From contig CANTUZ010000001.1 of assembly GCA_947846985.1 (NCBI GenBank), positions 183,224,955 to 183,288,954 on the forward strand: a DNA stretch of 64,000 nt. Reading direction: 5' to 3'. The notes under the pieces are model-generated. The model made no database searches. It was given only the letters and a program-made list of their open reading frames with translations, and was not told the origin of the DNA. This document shows positions 36,511-50,307 of this stretch, in pieces; position 1 is the stretch's first letter; every line of letters begins with the position of its first letter. Source of the stretch: Fratercula arctica (lineage: Eukaryota; Chordata; Aves; Charadriiformes; Alcidae). A program made the translations under genes and the position numbers.

Positions 36511-39500
36511 AACCTTCAGTGAGTACAATTTTAGTCATTTCTTCCATTTACATCAGACCATATACTCATAAAAGCTTAGCATGTATTTGGATGTCTTGCT
36601 TTGAACCCCCCTCCTCAACTTTCCACTAGGCAGCACTTATCCTGATGCTACGACACTGTCAAATTTGAGGAGGTGTTATTTCTTCTGCTTTCAAGAGAGC
36701 TTCTGCAGCTTAATGCATCAATGCAGTTCCTGGAATCAAAAGTCTCATCAGTGAGAGCAAATATACTTAATGTCTTCCGGAGACATACAGAAAGACCCTG
36801 TGTTCATTTGTGCTTATTCCTTCCCTCTTACATAGTGTTTTAGTGTGAAGACTACATATAGCAAGTAGAGTATTTGTGGTCTGACAAAGACAAGCTGAAA
36901 TGGCATACAGACATCAGGAAAAACAAATGCATCCAAGCGGCAAACTCTTCAAACTCTGATCTGAGGATTCCAGGTGTTTTAGTCTCCATAACAGCTTTAC
37001 GGAGCACCTGTAAGAACAGACCTGTCTATGATAAAGCTGTTCAGCTGTGATAATGCTGAAAACTGAAGCTGCAGAGCATTAAAACTTACATTACTGGCTT
37101 CATTTTTGCAGCACTGCATTACTCTGTACATTACACAAAATGAACAGACAGACGTGAAACACTTGAGAAACAAGTTTTAAGAGGACAAATGAGATCAAAG
37201 AACAGAGTCTACATCACATTTTGTTGAAAGCACATTCAGCCATTAGATCAAATAGTCTATGTCACATTCTCCTGTAACTTCCAAAGCAACTTCTTTCTGG
37301 CAGGGATGAAGCTTTTCTGTCACTTTGTGATGTGTTATGATAAAGTCAGCCCGACTTAAAAGATCAATTCTTGCTTCACCAAAAGCCCACAGCCGTAACT
37401 AAAGACTTCAAAATGTGTTAGCTATACAGAAAGCATTAAAAGGTATTCTGAAAAGGAAAATCAGAAACTGTCAAGCAAGACATTATGGCAAAAGTTTCTA
37501 AGGAAGGGAATGAATGCTTCAAAGCTAGCAGTGATGTTGTGATCATGCAGCGAACCAGCAGGTGAAGGTAAGACCTCAGTATTGCCATCAGACACATGGG
37601 CTCTGCCAAAAAGCAGCTTTGCACTCTGGACTGGGCACACCAGATTGCTGCACGGAAGAGACAGAGACTTGGCCCCAAGAGTTCTTTTAAGCAACCGAAA
37701 TACAGCTTTCTTTCATCAATTCCCATTTCCAGTAACAAGAAAACTGTGTTTATTTGGATTGAGGACAAATCAAAATAAAAAAGAAGATCATTCAGAGAGT
37801 CTTGGGGCTTTAGGGATATTTTCCCAAGTAGAGGGAAATGATGATTGACAGTGATATAATCACTAAGATTTGCAGTGTCAATAGTTTTTCTGTGCATCAG
37901 CTTCCCTTTATTTTCAGAAGAAGCCCCACGCATGAAGAACTAACAAAGCTTGTTCTGCAAATTCTTCTTTTCCCATTATGAGGTAAGATGGACTACAACA
38001 TTTCATTGATCCCATCAGATTCTCCTCTGAAAATTACACTGAACATTTGGAACTAAGAACTTCAGTTTAAGCACATGGCTCCTAAAAACCAAATAGAATT
38101 GCAATATAGGACTGTGGTGAACAGCCAGTGACTGTAGGGTAACTTGAGAAAAATACACGAATAAGAACACACTGCCAGAAGAAAAACGATGAAAGGCAAA
38201 GTAAAAGTTACAACACACCACTGCTTTAAAACAAACTAAAAACCCCGATTTTTGTTTGCTTTTCTGTAAGACAAAGTACACTGACATTTGTTAAATACAC
38301 TAATGGAACTGCTTATTATTATTTAACTTGTAAACAAGATAAAGACCGTTAGCCACAACATTGAGCAATCACATTAAAACTTCAATTTGCAAAAGAATCT
38401 TTTAAAAGATATTGTTGTTCTTTACAGTACACAATACTTCCTATGAACAATTCCAGAGTAAAATATCACTAAACTATTTGAAGCTGGAAGGTTTACAGAT
38501 CAGCTACCATAAATATGAGACTAATTATACCATCCAGAGCTCTGTAAGAACAGAACAGTTGTTCTAAAGGGATGTAACTCAAGCGCCAACCCACAGAAAG
38601 AAAATGGAGATGCTGTTCTTCATGGAGTAGAGAGCGGAGCTGCTCCTATGCACTCAGTTGCACAGGTTACATATGTTGAGGAACACGTTGAGTACACAGA
38701 TGGATCCTAGACCAGGGAAGCACCTGGGGTATGATGGGCAAGGCAAAAGGCGTCACCAAGTCTCCAAGTAAATACGGGGAGCTCCCTGCCCCTCTACAGA
38801 CAGCAGAGAGAGCTGATGCTCTGGTGTGGTCCATGCAGAAGCTCCCTGTTGTTTCCATTGACAATTGAGCAGTGATGGTGCCTGGGTGGCATCAGGCACA
38901 GCACCAAGCAAACAACCAAGCAACCCTGAAGTGCCACTGACCACCACGCAGGTACCAGTCCCCCCCCAGCAGCATCCCTGGCACACAGCAGCAGCGATGG
39001 TGAGTAAAACCATTCTTCGGGCTTGTTACCAATGTCTCCAAAGCAAACTATGCAATGGAGAATTATATTCCACGAAAGGACACATCCAAGGGCGAGGAAA
39101 AATGGAACAGGCAACGCTGGAAACCCAGCGCTGACATTGCCAAAGCACACTACAGTTCACAGATGGAAGATCTCGCTCCCTCTCGCCAAAAGACAAGAAA
39201 AGGGAAAGGAGGTTGGGGTCAGAGAGTGCCAATGGCAAAAAGTGAGCACCTGTGACAGCTGGTGGGCTGCTGCTACATCATGTGAGCTTTATTCAGGGTG
39301 TCTCAAAAGCCTTACATGTATCAAGCCCTATGAAAACACTGCAAGGTACATCCAGAATTAGAGGACTGGTCTTCTAATCACTTGGGATATTAAAGTCCAC
39401 TAAAACTTTGTAAATACAATGAAAAATAGTAGTAATTCATACAGGTTTCTTCAAGTAGGAAGCATACAAAAATAAAAGAGAGGCTACAGTAACAGTCTCC

Positions 39501-41989
39501 ATAATATTAGGCAATTTACATGAATCTAGTTTAATTTTTTCCTGATAATGCCTCATAACATGCTATATATATACCATAGCATATTTTGTACAGGTGATAA
39601 AATTTATTAATGACATTTCACTACACTTTCTGCCATTAACTCTTGAGTAGAAAGTGGGAAGACTCCACCTTTTTAAATCTAAATAATGAATTGCGCAAAT
39701 TAGGAAAGCATGGATTAGAAAGACTCGACTATCTTTCCTAAGAACATCACAACACATAATGCTCTGACAATTAAACTGAAATTAATGAACTTGAGATAAC
39801 TCGCATATTTTAGTGAAGTTTACACAAGTAGATTTTTCTCTAATCTTGCCTAATCAGCCCAGGTCTGCTTCTACCTACTCTGTGTTGCCATCGTCTGGGC
39901 TGTTTGCAGCAATGATCAGCTGATACGCACAGAAGCTTAGGGAAAGGTAGCTTTTACATCAACTGCCTAAACCAGTGCTTCGGCGTGTAAAATCAGAACA
40001 AAAGTGTAAATGAATTCTTTGCCCCCTCCGAAAGATGCCCAAGCAGCAGAGCAGCTTGTCTCTCAGCACTCTCACACAGCTCTTCAGAGAAACAGGGAGC
40101 CATATTGCAAATAGAGACACAAAACATCAGAGAAGAGCTACAGTTCCAATTAGGATGAAATCAGCCACTCTAGGCAATAAAACAACGGGAGACATCACAA
40201 CATCGATACCTGAGAAATACTGCCACTTGTTATCTAACCATATCGCTCACTCAAAACATTACCCAGGAGATTCAGAGCCAGCCTAAACACTTCAGAAACC
40301 ATCCAGAGCCGTATGGCACGGCATTCTTTCATACCTCAGGAGTAAAAGTTAGCCAGAGCCTTCTGACAAACTAAAATGATTTATTATCACAAAGCAGAAC
40401 TAATGCATTCTGCTTTACAACTCTCCTGGTAGCCTAGGAGAGACATTGCATTTATTACCTACAGTACATAATGCCCGCTGCAGAGCTCTGTATTATTCAT
40501 AAGACTGGCTTTTTTGTGCCATCATAATGCTGATAAATTATGAAAAAACGCATATTTTATTTCAATTTCTAACATATTTTGGTACACATATCAATCCATC
40601 ACGTTGCTGTAAGAGGAATAAGCATTATTGCTGACAGCTGTTGACACGTTCACCTCAACAGAGACAAAACAAAAGGGCTGCAGAGATCTTCCCCACTCAC
40701 GGCTATCATTCCACTTTCATAGCTTAATTTTTCATGATTTAATATTTGGAGGAGGCTATGGAAAGAGTCAGTGCTACCAGAATCGGGGTGCGTCGAGGGA
40801 TGAAACAGCACAAAGGATAAAAAAAAAAAAACAAAACACAAACCTATCAAAGGTAGGAAGTGGTATCCACAGTTTTCTCTTCAAAGGTAGATTTCTGCTA
40901 ACAGAGTAGCTCCCTAAGATGAATTTAATTTCCTAGATCTAGGTAAGGTTACTTTCTACAGGAGCTGCTGAGTAACACAACTACAGATGCAGGTGGGGAG
41001 AAAAGGAAACGAGGGTTATTTCAGCTTCTCTGTCTGGCCATGGTCCATTTCTTCCTCTCAGCTGGAGGTAACAACGTGAGCATATAGCACAGAGGGGCCC
41101 CCCCGCTCATCAGTCCTGATTAAAACCATCTCGCTAAAAATACTACAAAAACTGGAAATACACACCCTGCCCTCAAACCCATTCAGTCATTCACAAAAAC
41201 ATCATCTATACTGATAGACAGATATAAGCTGAACTATTTGCCTATTATTAAATTGTTTTACATGAGTCTTGACGAGATGTTAGCACTTCCAGTGCCTTCC
41301 ACAGAACCTACGCAGTTAACGGGGATAGCCCTATAGAAACAAGGGTATCATGACAGTTGTGAGTTTTTTCTTCCACTATTGGTTAATACCATAACACACA
41401 GAACAGATTAACACAATCATCTAAACTATTACCTTAAAAACAATCTACCAGCTCTTACGAACCCCGAAACTCTGCATAAACTATGCTCTCTTTTGGAAGG
41501 CTTAAATCTTACTATTCCCTATACTTTACACTACTCTGTTTTATTTTTAAATTGAAATAACTACTATCAATACAAAATGCAAGTCAGTTTTCTGCTACTT
41601 CATTTTTATTCATTAAGATAGGTTACTAATATTTACTGCAAGATCACAGCACAAACCCAAGAGAAAGCGTGCTACTTTAATCTGTGGCATGCACATAATG
41701 TACATAAGGTGCCCTTTTATCTGCACACAGATATTCTGTGCGAGAGGCCTATGCCTGACGTACGGCCACGGCTTTTAGATCTACGAGACCATTAACATAA
41801 TTGGCTCTGGAACAGATGAAGGGTTGTTTGCCTTAAAATCCTAGCAGCAGGCTAAAATATCTAACTAATATCCACCTTTTGCTCCACTGTCTTTCTAAAA
41901 ATAACATGGTCTCTCCCCATATAAAGAAGAATCTGTACCTCACACTCAGCGAGTTGCTTAAATCGTTAAATTGATTTCCTTTAACGAGC

Positions 41990-42290
41990 ACTGCCTGCCC
42001 AGTGCTGAGCACGGCTGCAGCCCTCTACCACAGCCTGAGACACGGAATGACCTTAGTTTCTTTGAAAGTCCCAGCAGCATCTCGAGCAGCGGGATCTCCT
42101 CCACCTCACCACCATCCCGTGCCATTTGGCACAGGCGAGACGGGCCTGGCAAGCCCACCCACCGGTACAGAGCACCCTTCCTCCACCAAAAGGACCTGGG
42201 CACCATCTGCTCCCAAATGCCTCACCCAAAGGTTTCTGACTCAGAATATGCCCAAGTACGGTCAATCTTCATGAAAGTTTCATAAAAGCA
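41990..42290. other. GC-richer patch, unidentified
   Basis: About 300 bases with several CpGs and CCACC-rich pyrimidine sequence. A 104-codon plus-strand frame (41971-42285) crosses it; its product is serine- and proline-rich with no known domain. Other frames of 70-90 codons overlap in other phases, which argues against coding. Confidence 0.25.
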
Positions 42291-44387
42291 ACATACAGGA
42301 GTACTCCGTAGCCTTAAAGGCGCCTGCCCACATTGGAAGTATACCTCATTATTCAACTAATATATCAAAAGCACAAACGCACACCAGGCAGCCTGGGCTG
42401 CACCCAATATGCGGCTGGATGGGATAGACTAGGATATCCTGCCATCTGCTGGGAACTGGTGGCTTGCTGCATCTCTATAATCCATTCATCATCACATACA
42501 CAATTACATACTTTTAAAATCCAAGGACACCAAATAAAGTTATGAAAAAATGCACAAATCATTCTGCGCATCAGACAGGTTATTTTTGAAATACATAGTA
42601 TTGTATATACTTTGAAGGCGTATTTGTTTGCCAGGATCTCTTCTGGTGTACGCATCATTTTCTGTAACACCATAATAATTTCTTCTAATAATATCAACAC
42701 TATGATTCCTGCATCAGCATGTTAATTCCCGCATAATTGAGGTTTTTATTTATTTGAATAATAAAAGAAACATTTCAATATGTCTGTAATCTAGAAAGAT
42801 TTGGTGATGAACTGTCACTTCATAACTTTCAACAGTTACCTTATTTTTAGAATCTCTTTCCAAGTGTTTTGGTATTTTGGGGGCTTTAGTGGGTGGGTTT
42901 TCTTTACCTAAAATTGCAGCTGCTGGATTCAGGAGATTTCACAAGAATCTGAATCTTTTCATTCTCGTGAAGCAAACTTCAAGTAAACAAGTTTGAGAAA
43001 ACTTTACAGAAAAGAAAGGAGGAGAGAAAAAAAAAAAAAAAGAAAAGAAGCTTGGAAACCGAACTCGGAAATACCCTTATGTTTTTGAAAACAGTGAATT
43101 TGGATCACCTCTATTGTCAGAAGTGAGGAAACTCCACTACAGCTACCTAACTCCATACCAGCCAGGTTGCAAAATCTTTAGCACCACTGTAATAACCACA
43201 AGCAGCTTAGTTTCTAGCTTGTGACCCTCCAAAGCCAACATGGACAGCAGAAGGCCACAGCAGCATACTCCAACCAGATGCCCAGCTAGAAGTGCGTAGT
43301 CCCAGATGCCTGAGGCCTCCATCCAGCACTGCACATCTGCAAGCCAATTCACAATAGATGCTTCCAGGCTGAAGACAGCTATAACTTTCAGCTGGCAAGA
43401 TAACACACATGCCATCCTAAGATAACCTGATAGAGAGGACTCTGGGATGTCCACGGGTGTTACAGCACTGCAGTCCCAGCTGTGGACTGGTTAGAGGTCC
43501 TCCTCCATGCAGGCAAGCCCACCTTGCTGCCTTGAGAGATAATGATGAGGAGCAAGGTGGGGGACCCAGAGAGGAGACAGCACACCAACATACAAAATAC
43601 TTGACCAAGAGTATTCTGCAATCACAAAGTTGGCTGGGCGAGGCAGAGGGGAGCACAAAGCAAAGGTAATCAGTTTTGTTTATCAAACTCTTACTAAAAC
43701 TGCAATATGGAAAAAAAAGCACTATCTGCGCACGCTGATCTGTTAAGAACTGTTGGCCTAGCACTTTTCTCATCACAAAAATAATATGAAGATAAAAAAA
43801 AAAACCAAACAAAAAACAAACACAAACTTCTCCCCATTGCAGCAGCAACAACACAATTTATAATCAATGAAGAATGCAACATGTCATTTAAACAAGGTGA
43901 CACGAGAGTCCTCAGTTGACTGACTGAGCATACATAGGTTCTTTATAACTTAGTAAAAACCTCCAAAGGGCACATAAATCTTTCTGCCTATGTCAGTGAA
44001 GGCATGATGTCAAAATAGTCCTATTACTCCTAATACTTCTTAAAACACTAGAGTGTTTTCAGAAAAATGCACCATTAAATATTATGGGTGATGCCTGTAA
44101 ATACGCACGCTACTATCTAATCCTACAAGTGGAAATAATATGAATACACATAGTATGTTACAAATAACCTGACACAAAGAAACCCCAGCCACTTAACAAA
44201 TCTGCTATAAACACATTTATTCATAGCGATTACTTCATATCCCCTCAGGAAGGCTGCCAACTAAAGGAAAAAAAAAAAATGTTACTCCCCAGTGCAGCTA
44301 AATGCAACAAGAGTTAAAAGACAAAGCAGACTCAAATATTGGAGCTGGTGGAAATAAGCTGCTGAGCAGAGAGCAACTGCTGAAATC

Positions 44388-45336
44388 TGGGGTCAGTACT
44401 GGGCCCAGCCCTATTCAATATATTCATCAATGGCCTGGATGAAGGGATAGAGTGCACCCTCAGCAAGTTTGCTGATGACGCAAAGCTGGGGGGGGTGGCT
44501 GACACACTGGAAGGCTGTGCCACCGTACAGAGAGACCTGGACAGGCTGGAGAGTTGGGTGGAGAGAAACCTTATGAAATTCAATAAGGGCAAGTGTAGGG
44601 TGCTGCACCTGGGGAGGAATAACCCCATGCACCAGTACAGGTTGGGGGCTGACCTGCTGGAGAGCAGCTCTGTGGAAAGAGACCTGGGAGTCCTGGTGGA
44701 CAACAGGATGACCATGAACCAGCAATGTGCCCTTGTGGCCAAGGCCAATGGCATCCTGGGGTGCAACAAGAAGAGTGTGGCAAGCAGGTCGAGGGAGGTC
44801 ATCCTCCCCCTCTACTCTGCCTTGGTGAGGCCGCATCTGGAGTACTGTGTCCAGTTCTGAGCTCCCCAGTTCAAGAAGGACAGGGAACTGCTGGAGAGGG
44901 GACAGCAAAGGGCTACGAAGATGATTAGGGGATTGGAACACCTCTCTTATGAAGAAAGGCTGAAGGATTTGGGTCTCTTCAGTTTGAAAAAAAGACATCT
45001 GAGGGGGGACCTTATCAACACTTATAAATACTTAAAGGATGGGTGTCAGGAGGATGGGGCCAGGCTCTTTTCAGTGGTGCCCAGTGACAGGACAAGAGGT
45101 AACGGGCACAAACTTGCCACCTAAACATGAGGAGGAACTTCTTTACTTTGAGGGTGGCAGAGCACTGGCACAGGCTGCCCAGAGAGGTGGTGGAGTCTCC
45201 ATCTCTGGAGACATTCAAAACCCACCTGGACATGGTCCTGTGCAACCTGCTCTAGGTGACCCTGCTGTGGCAGGGGGGTTGGACTAGATGATCTCCAGAG
45301 GTCCCTTCCAACCCCTGCCGTTCTGTGATTCTGTGA
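44388..45336 (+). mobile_element. CR1 LINE, 5'-truncated, with reverse-transcriptase FADD motif
   Basis: Starting in the PQGSVLGP region, the plus strand reads [20 protein letters not shown], with the catalytic FADD at 44468-44479, followed by [37 protein letters not shown] and [20 protein letters not shown]. The frame is then broken by a stop in place of tryptophan (QF-stop-APQ near 44858) and continues with [21 protein letters not shown] deletion of about 13 bases relative to the copy at 23676-24152 shifts the frame at the end of HKLA (about 45120). The 3' end carries two TTCTGTGA units at 45321-45336. At its start TCTGGGGTCAGTACTGGG looks like a normal CR1 sequence that lost about 11 bases between two GGGGTC repeats. 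Inactive; same or sister subfamily to 23676-24152. Confidence 0.95.
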
Positions 45337-45660
45337 CATGGGGGATTATGCCTCTGGTCCAGAGAAAGCTGCTAATCTAATCATCACTGAGTTCTCTGTT
45401 CAGTTTTACATTTAATGTGAGAAGTGACACATCTAACCGTAGAGTACCTCCCTCTCACTTGCTGGCTGAAAGGAAACAGGCTGCTGAAACACCAAGCTTA
45501 AATATTATACAAAACACTAAGTGCAAGACAGCAGCTTAAACATATTTCAAAAGGAATATGCTGAAGTTGTGCAAGTCCCAAACTCCTGCATTTGTGTCAG
45601 CATTAATTCAAACCACACTTCAAAGCATTGCCAGCAAGTAGGCAACATGTTACAAAAAAG

Positions 45661-45702
45661 ACCAAACAAAAAACAAACAAAACAAACAAAAAAAAAAAAA
45701 AA
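45661..45702. repeat. (CAAA)n tract ending in A15
   Basis: CAAA/ACAAA units grade into a 15-base A run. Low complexity. Confidence 0.85.
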
Positions 45703-45908
45703 CCAACCCCAACAAAACAAGAGGCACCTACACAGAAACACATTATAGGAAAAAAAGAGCAACTTTACAGATAAAGCTCAAAGCAATGAAGAAATGCAGC
45801 CTGCAACTATGTTCAGTATAAAAACAGATCAGGAAATAAATGTAACTTTTCTCACTTGGGTGGCCCATGCCACTCAAGACAAACTGATCACATTCATCCT
45901 TGAAACTT

Positions 45909-45929
45909 AAAAAAAAAAAAAAAAAAAAA
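45909..45929. repeat. Poly(A) run, 21 bases
   Basis: Uninterrupted homopolymer followed by GAGAGAAAA. Confidence 0.95.
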
Positions 45930-46139
45930 GAGAGAAAAGCGTATCATACTTCCACTGAGTGACTGATGTTAAATTATTGAATTTCCTGCCCTTTGAACTG
46001 CAAGCAGGACCCTTTATGATAAGTCAGAAATAATCAAAACAAGAACCACCATGCACAACATATTTCCCACTTTTTAATGCATTGGATATACATGAGCCTC
46101 TAGCGTACAAGATTAATCCCCAGGGTTAACAGGCAGTAA

Positions 46140-46335
46140 GGGTATCTCTGCACAGGTACCACTGACTCCACTTCTGTCCATGCCCCAAGGGCACCAGGGG
46201 GTCTGACTAGCCCTGACCCCCATCCTGGCCACGGCCCAGGACCCCATTTCAGCCCACCCTGGGGTGTCAGTCCCTGCCCACCCTGTGGGCAGACCCCTCT
46301 GCCCCCAGCTGTTTCCGAAGACACCAAATTCATTA
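46140..46335. other. GC-rich, C-rich patch, unidentified
   Basis: About 200 bases rich in CCC and CCTGG-type words with few CpGs, sharply different from flanking AT-rich DNA. It might be an old GC-rich repeat fragment or LTR piece. Minus-strand frames of 77 and 86 codons give glycine-rich low-complexity products and are not credible genes. Confidence 0.25.
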
Positions 46336-47399
46336 ACTCTCCCAGCAGTGGGGTTTCTGAGTGGGCAAAGCACAGACCATCATCGTAGAAACAACTATGT
46401 AAATACTATTTCAGTACATTAGAAGAAACGCAATTTGTAGAAACACCTCATCTGAGATTAATGTAAAATAGAAACTTTTTTTTTTGTATTAAATGAATTT
46501 TCAATATTGGAAGTGATGAAATAATTATTTCTAAGAGCACGGTGCTCTTGGAAACCTAGTGATAAGTTTCCTGATTTTATGACTGACATATGCTTTCTTC
46601 TACAGTTGCTCTTATTCCATGTGTTACACCAGTTCCTTTATACGTTTACAGATATGCATATATGTGATAATGAGATGCATAGATTTTTGTAAGTGGTCTA
46701 CTTTAAGAGGCACTTAGAGCAGTGACCCATTAAAGCAATTTCAAATAGTCACCAAGATTTAACACTTCTTTTGCTAGACAAATAGCCTATTATTGGCAAG
46801 TTGGTTATTCTTCTAGTACGTCAATCAGGGTCAGGCTTAAAATCAATACATGGCATTTGTCAATTGTTTCATGTGTCTTCAGCCTGATTATATTCATTAA
46901 GAAAAAACAGACTACTAATAGCATTCATTGTAAATCAGGTTATAGTGTCAGGAAGCAAACAATCTTACTGCAAAATAATGAGCTTAAATTCTTAGCCAGA
47001 AGAGCCATACAAAGCTCAGCTGTAAAAATCATCATGCATGTAGTCTTTAGCCTAAGATGACCTTCAGCCTACGAAACCCTGGAACAATGTTGCCCTAAGT
47101 ATTCCATCAATCCATGTTTAATATCAGTCACGAGAGGGAAAGTAAGCCCAGTGGAGCCCTTCTTAAAAAGAAATCAGATTACATCCCATATCCTATAGGT
47201 TTGTCCCACAATTATATACCTTAACATTTGAACAGAACTCATTTCACCCTCAACCTTCCACAGTCCCCTGCAAAAATGGAAAAACAGATGATCAAGTTCC
47301 TGAAATAACCTTTCAAATATACTTCTCTTTTTTCTTAGCTATACAGACTTCACATACACTCATCTGAGGTATTAGCCTACAAAAACTGGCTCAGAGTAC

Positions 47400-47720
47400 G
47401 TGCTTTATCTCCATTTGTTTCCAATGCAACTGCAGAGGAGACAGCAAAGCCCACCCAGCCTACACTTCCACATCTTCAGCCACAACCTGCATCCCAGCTG
47501 CAACCATGAGTGTGTCGCCCCTGATTTATGCTCGTTTAATCACAACAGCAAAAGCAGGTGAGCACAGATCTGGGTTCCAGGCTACAGACTGTAAATGGGA
47601 TCAATCACAGCTGATTGGCATTTGGAGTCAACTAGCGGAGTCTGAAAAAACAGATGCTGGTTCGGAATGAGAAAAAGAAAGCGAAGGGCCAAAAGGGTAG
47701 GGCTCTAATTGGCATAGCAT
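47400..47720. promoter_or_regulatory. Possible conserved non-coding element
   Basis: A complex tract with no simple repeats, containing motifs such as ATTGGCAT (twice, near 47617 and 47709) and several isolated CpGs. The regulatory reading is inference from composition only. Confidence 0.2.
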
Positions 47721-48747
47721 AAATACAAAAAAAAACCCAGGCTGAAAAACCTTTACATTTTTGCAAAAGGAGAAACCAATTATTTAGAAGCACAGTGAAG
47801 TCATGTACAATGTTCCAGCTTTTTTAGTGGTGGCTGTACCCAAGACCCAATTAAGTAAACGTTACTGCAGGATTGCCAGAGTTCCCATTTTTTAAATTGA
47901 ATTATTATTGAATTGTAACCACTGTCTGAAGCAAAGGCTTAAAAGACTCAGTATAGTTTCTATTTGTTACCATGGAAGCAGGGGAGAACGACATTCAACA
48001 TATTTCAGAAAAAAGGTCTTTACTGCTATTCATTAATGGTAATTATTAACTTCTACAGACTTGCGTATCACAAACATTCACTGTGGCTCTGTAAGATACC
48101 AAAAACATGCCAATCAGGATGACAGAAGTACATTTGAGAAAAAGACTGACCACTCATGAATTTATTCAACTGAAAAAACTAAAACACAAGCCACAGTGTA
48201 AACTGCCTAGAAGCTTAGTGACTTTCCTATCACCATTGAGAAAGGACCAGTTATATATTACCATCTTTTTCATACACTCTGTGCCCCACTGGCTTGATCT
48301 GTCTAAATATTATACAGTTTTCTCTGCAGTACCAGAGGATAGGGTGACCTAGAATTTCATCGGAAATGGCAAGTAACGTCAGGTAACCTCCATCAGTACT
48401 GCTGCATTGCTCTTAATGCAGTTAATAGCTTGTGTCAACACAGACTATAATATATGTTTGGAATCCTTCTTTTTAATCTGCATCTTGCCATCCTTTGGAT
48501 ATGCGGATGCAAATGATATAGGAATTATCATATTGCTGTATACAGCTGAATGTTAACATGAATGAATTATTTATAAGAAAAGCTAATAACTAAATGATAC
48601 TGACTTGAGAAACAGTGAAAAGTCCATTTTAAATAAGTCTTTATGTCGTTACATCTTACCTAGCAAATTTCTTGAAACACAAAAAAAATAGAAGCTCCAA
48701 ACCGTGAAAAAACTGGAAATATTTTAAGCCGTTCAAGGAAGAGAAAA

Positions 48748-48768
48748 AAAAAAACACACACACACACA
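48748..48768. repeat. A run plus (CA)n
   Basis: A short A tract leading into about eight CA dinucleotides. Simple microsatellite. Confidence 0.85.
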
Positions 48769-48909
48769 AAGAAAAGAGGACAAAAATCTCTCCTAGAATC
48801 TTGGTATTCAGTTATCTAGTCAGATATTTAGACATGTTTATGCATTTTTTTTCTCTGTCCTGCTTACTGTTCACCAGCAGGACATTACAATCACTGAGCA
48901 ACTGGCTTT

Positions 48910-48929
48910 AAAAAAAAAAAAAAAAAAAA
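48910..48929. repeat. Poly(A) run, 20 bases
   Basis: Uninterrupted homopolymer; no retrocopy recognised beside it. Confidence 0.95.
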
Positions 48930-50303
48930 CACCGATGTGCACAAGATGCCAGCTGATGATGAGCTGCACTCATTCCACTCGCACACCTGCCCAGATACAG
49001 GAAAGCAGGGGCAACGCAGACCTAAAGAAACAAGAATGAAGAGCCTGAACTGAGTAGGTTTCAAAACAAGAAGAAAAAGACATTCAAGTCATTCTCTTTC
49101 TTCCTTCATTTGGCAAAGATACAGATCATTTTAGAACCAGAGGTTTTATGATGTGCATTACCTAGCTCTGAGGTTTCATGGGAGCAAACGTGCACTACAT
49201 AGTCCAGGCTCCCAGGGGGCATGTAGAATATCACGTATGTCCAGCTAGCAGGACATGCAGAAGAAAGAGCATGTTCAGGAGCAAAGACTGGGCTGTCCAC
49301 AAGCTGCAATTGCCACCAACCTGTGATGCAGGTCCTTCAAGCAAGCCTTTAAGTGGCACTTCCCCCCATGAAGCCGTTCCCAAAAGGCAAAAAGCACTTT
49401 CTTTGATTTGTCTTTCAACTACACTGGAACTGCTAATGAAACTTACTTGACATAGAGAAAGACCACATGGACTGCATTAACATTATTAATTTCTGTAGTC
49501 CTTGAACTGTACAATTTTCAGATGATCTCCAAGAGTTGGACCCCTTGATCTCACAACTGCAATCTGTCTTGCAGAAGGCAACAATGTATAGCAACAAATT
49601 TTGGTAGTCAGAGCCTCCCTTCACCGTTGTAGGTGGTGAGCATGCAGTAGCTCTGCTTCAAACCTCAATGCATTGGTCCTAACCACTTTCAAATTTAGAC
49701 TAAGTATCCACCTAACCAACCTGACCAGGGAGGTAAGTTTTCACATCAACGAATTACCAAAGGGGTCTAATCATTAACCAGTTAGGAGCCTAAAAACATT
49801 ACCCTAAGTCATTTTAATGACTCTCAACCATCAAAAAGAAGGAAAAAAGCACCGTGTGAAATCGGTGTCTCTGTAGTTAGAGAAGCACAGTGTTTTCTGC
49901 CTCCTACTACATTGACAAAGTCTCTACAGCGGACTGTCAAAGCAGTGGCTTATCTTTTTGCTAGATTGTCACCATTTGTTGCACATTCAATTTGTTTTAT
50001 TGTAGACCAGGAACCTGAACAGCTGTACCCTTCCCCATGCATTTTCCAATTTCAGCATCAGTGGAGACCTCCAAGCAAAGCAATGGTGTAAACAGGGAAC
50101 TCTTTATAGAAACTACTCAATTGTCAAATTTGCATTTTCCCACTCCATAACCTCCAGGAGAGGGGAAGGGGTGGAAAATCAGGCTCGCTAAACTTAGCGA
50201 GCATGAGAGCATTTTGCAAGAATTGCCTTTTCTCCCCTCGCCCTTAGTTGTTTCGAGGAAAAAGGGTGGGGAAGAACTGAACGAAAAAAGTCTGATGTAT
50301 GTA

Positions 50304-50307
<4 letters not shown>

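Larger units (their letters stand above)
31584..44387. other. Non-coding DNA, no gene seen
   Basis: Almost 13 kb without a recognisable gene or transposon. It includes GC-richer patches at 35.65-36.5 kb, 38.6-39.3 kb and 41.99-42.29 kb, several A/C-rich low-complexity tracts, and a diverged tandem duplication at 34909-34975. Open frames reach 165 codons (37436-37933, minus) but none resembles a known protein. Confidence 0.55.

Noticed and set aside
37436..37933. 165-codon minus-strand open frame
   Set aside because: No recognisable domain, other frames of 60-88 codons overlap it on both strands, and there are no exon signals I can support. Not annotated as a gene.
38667..39361. Cluster of overlapping frames of 64-118 codons in a moderately GC-rich stretch
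   Set aside because: Frames overlap in five phases, which is what low stop density from GC content gives. None resembles a known protein.
41971..42285. 104-codon serine/proline-rich plus-strand frame
   Set aside because: Low-complexity product, GC-rich patch with competing frames, and no sign of splicing or homology.
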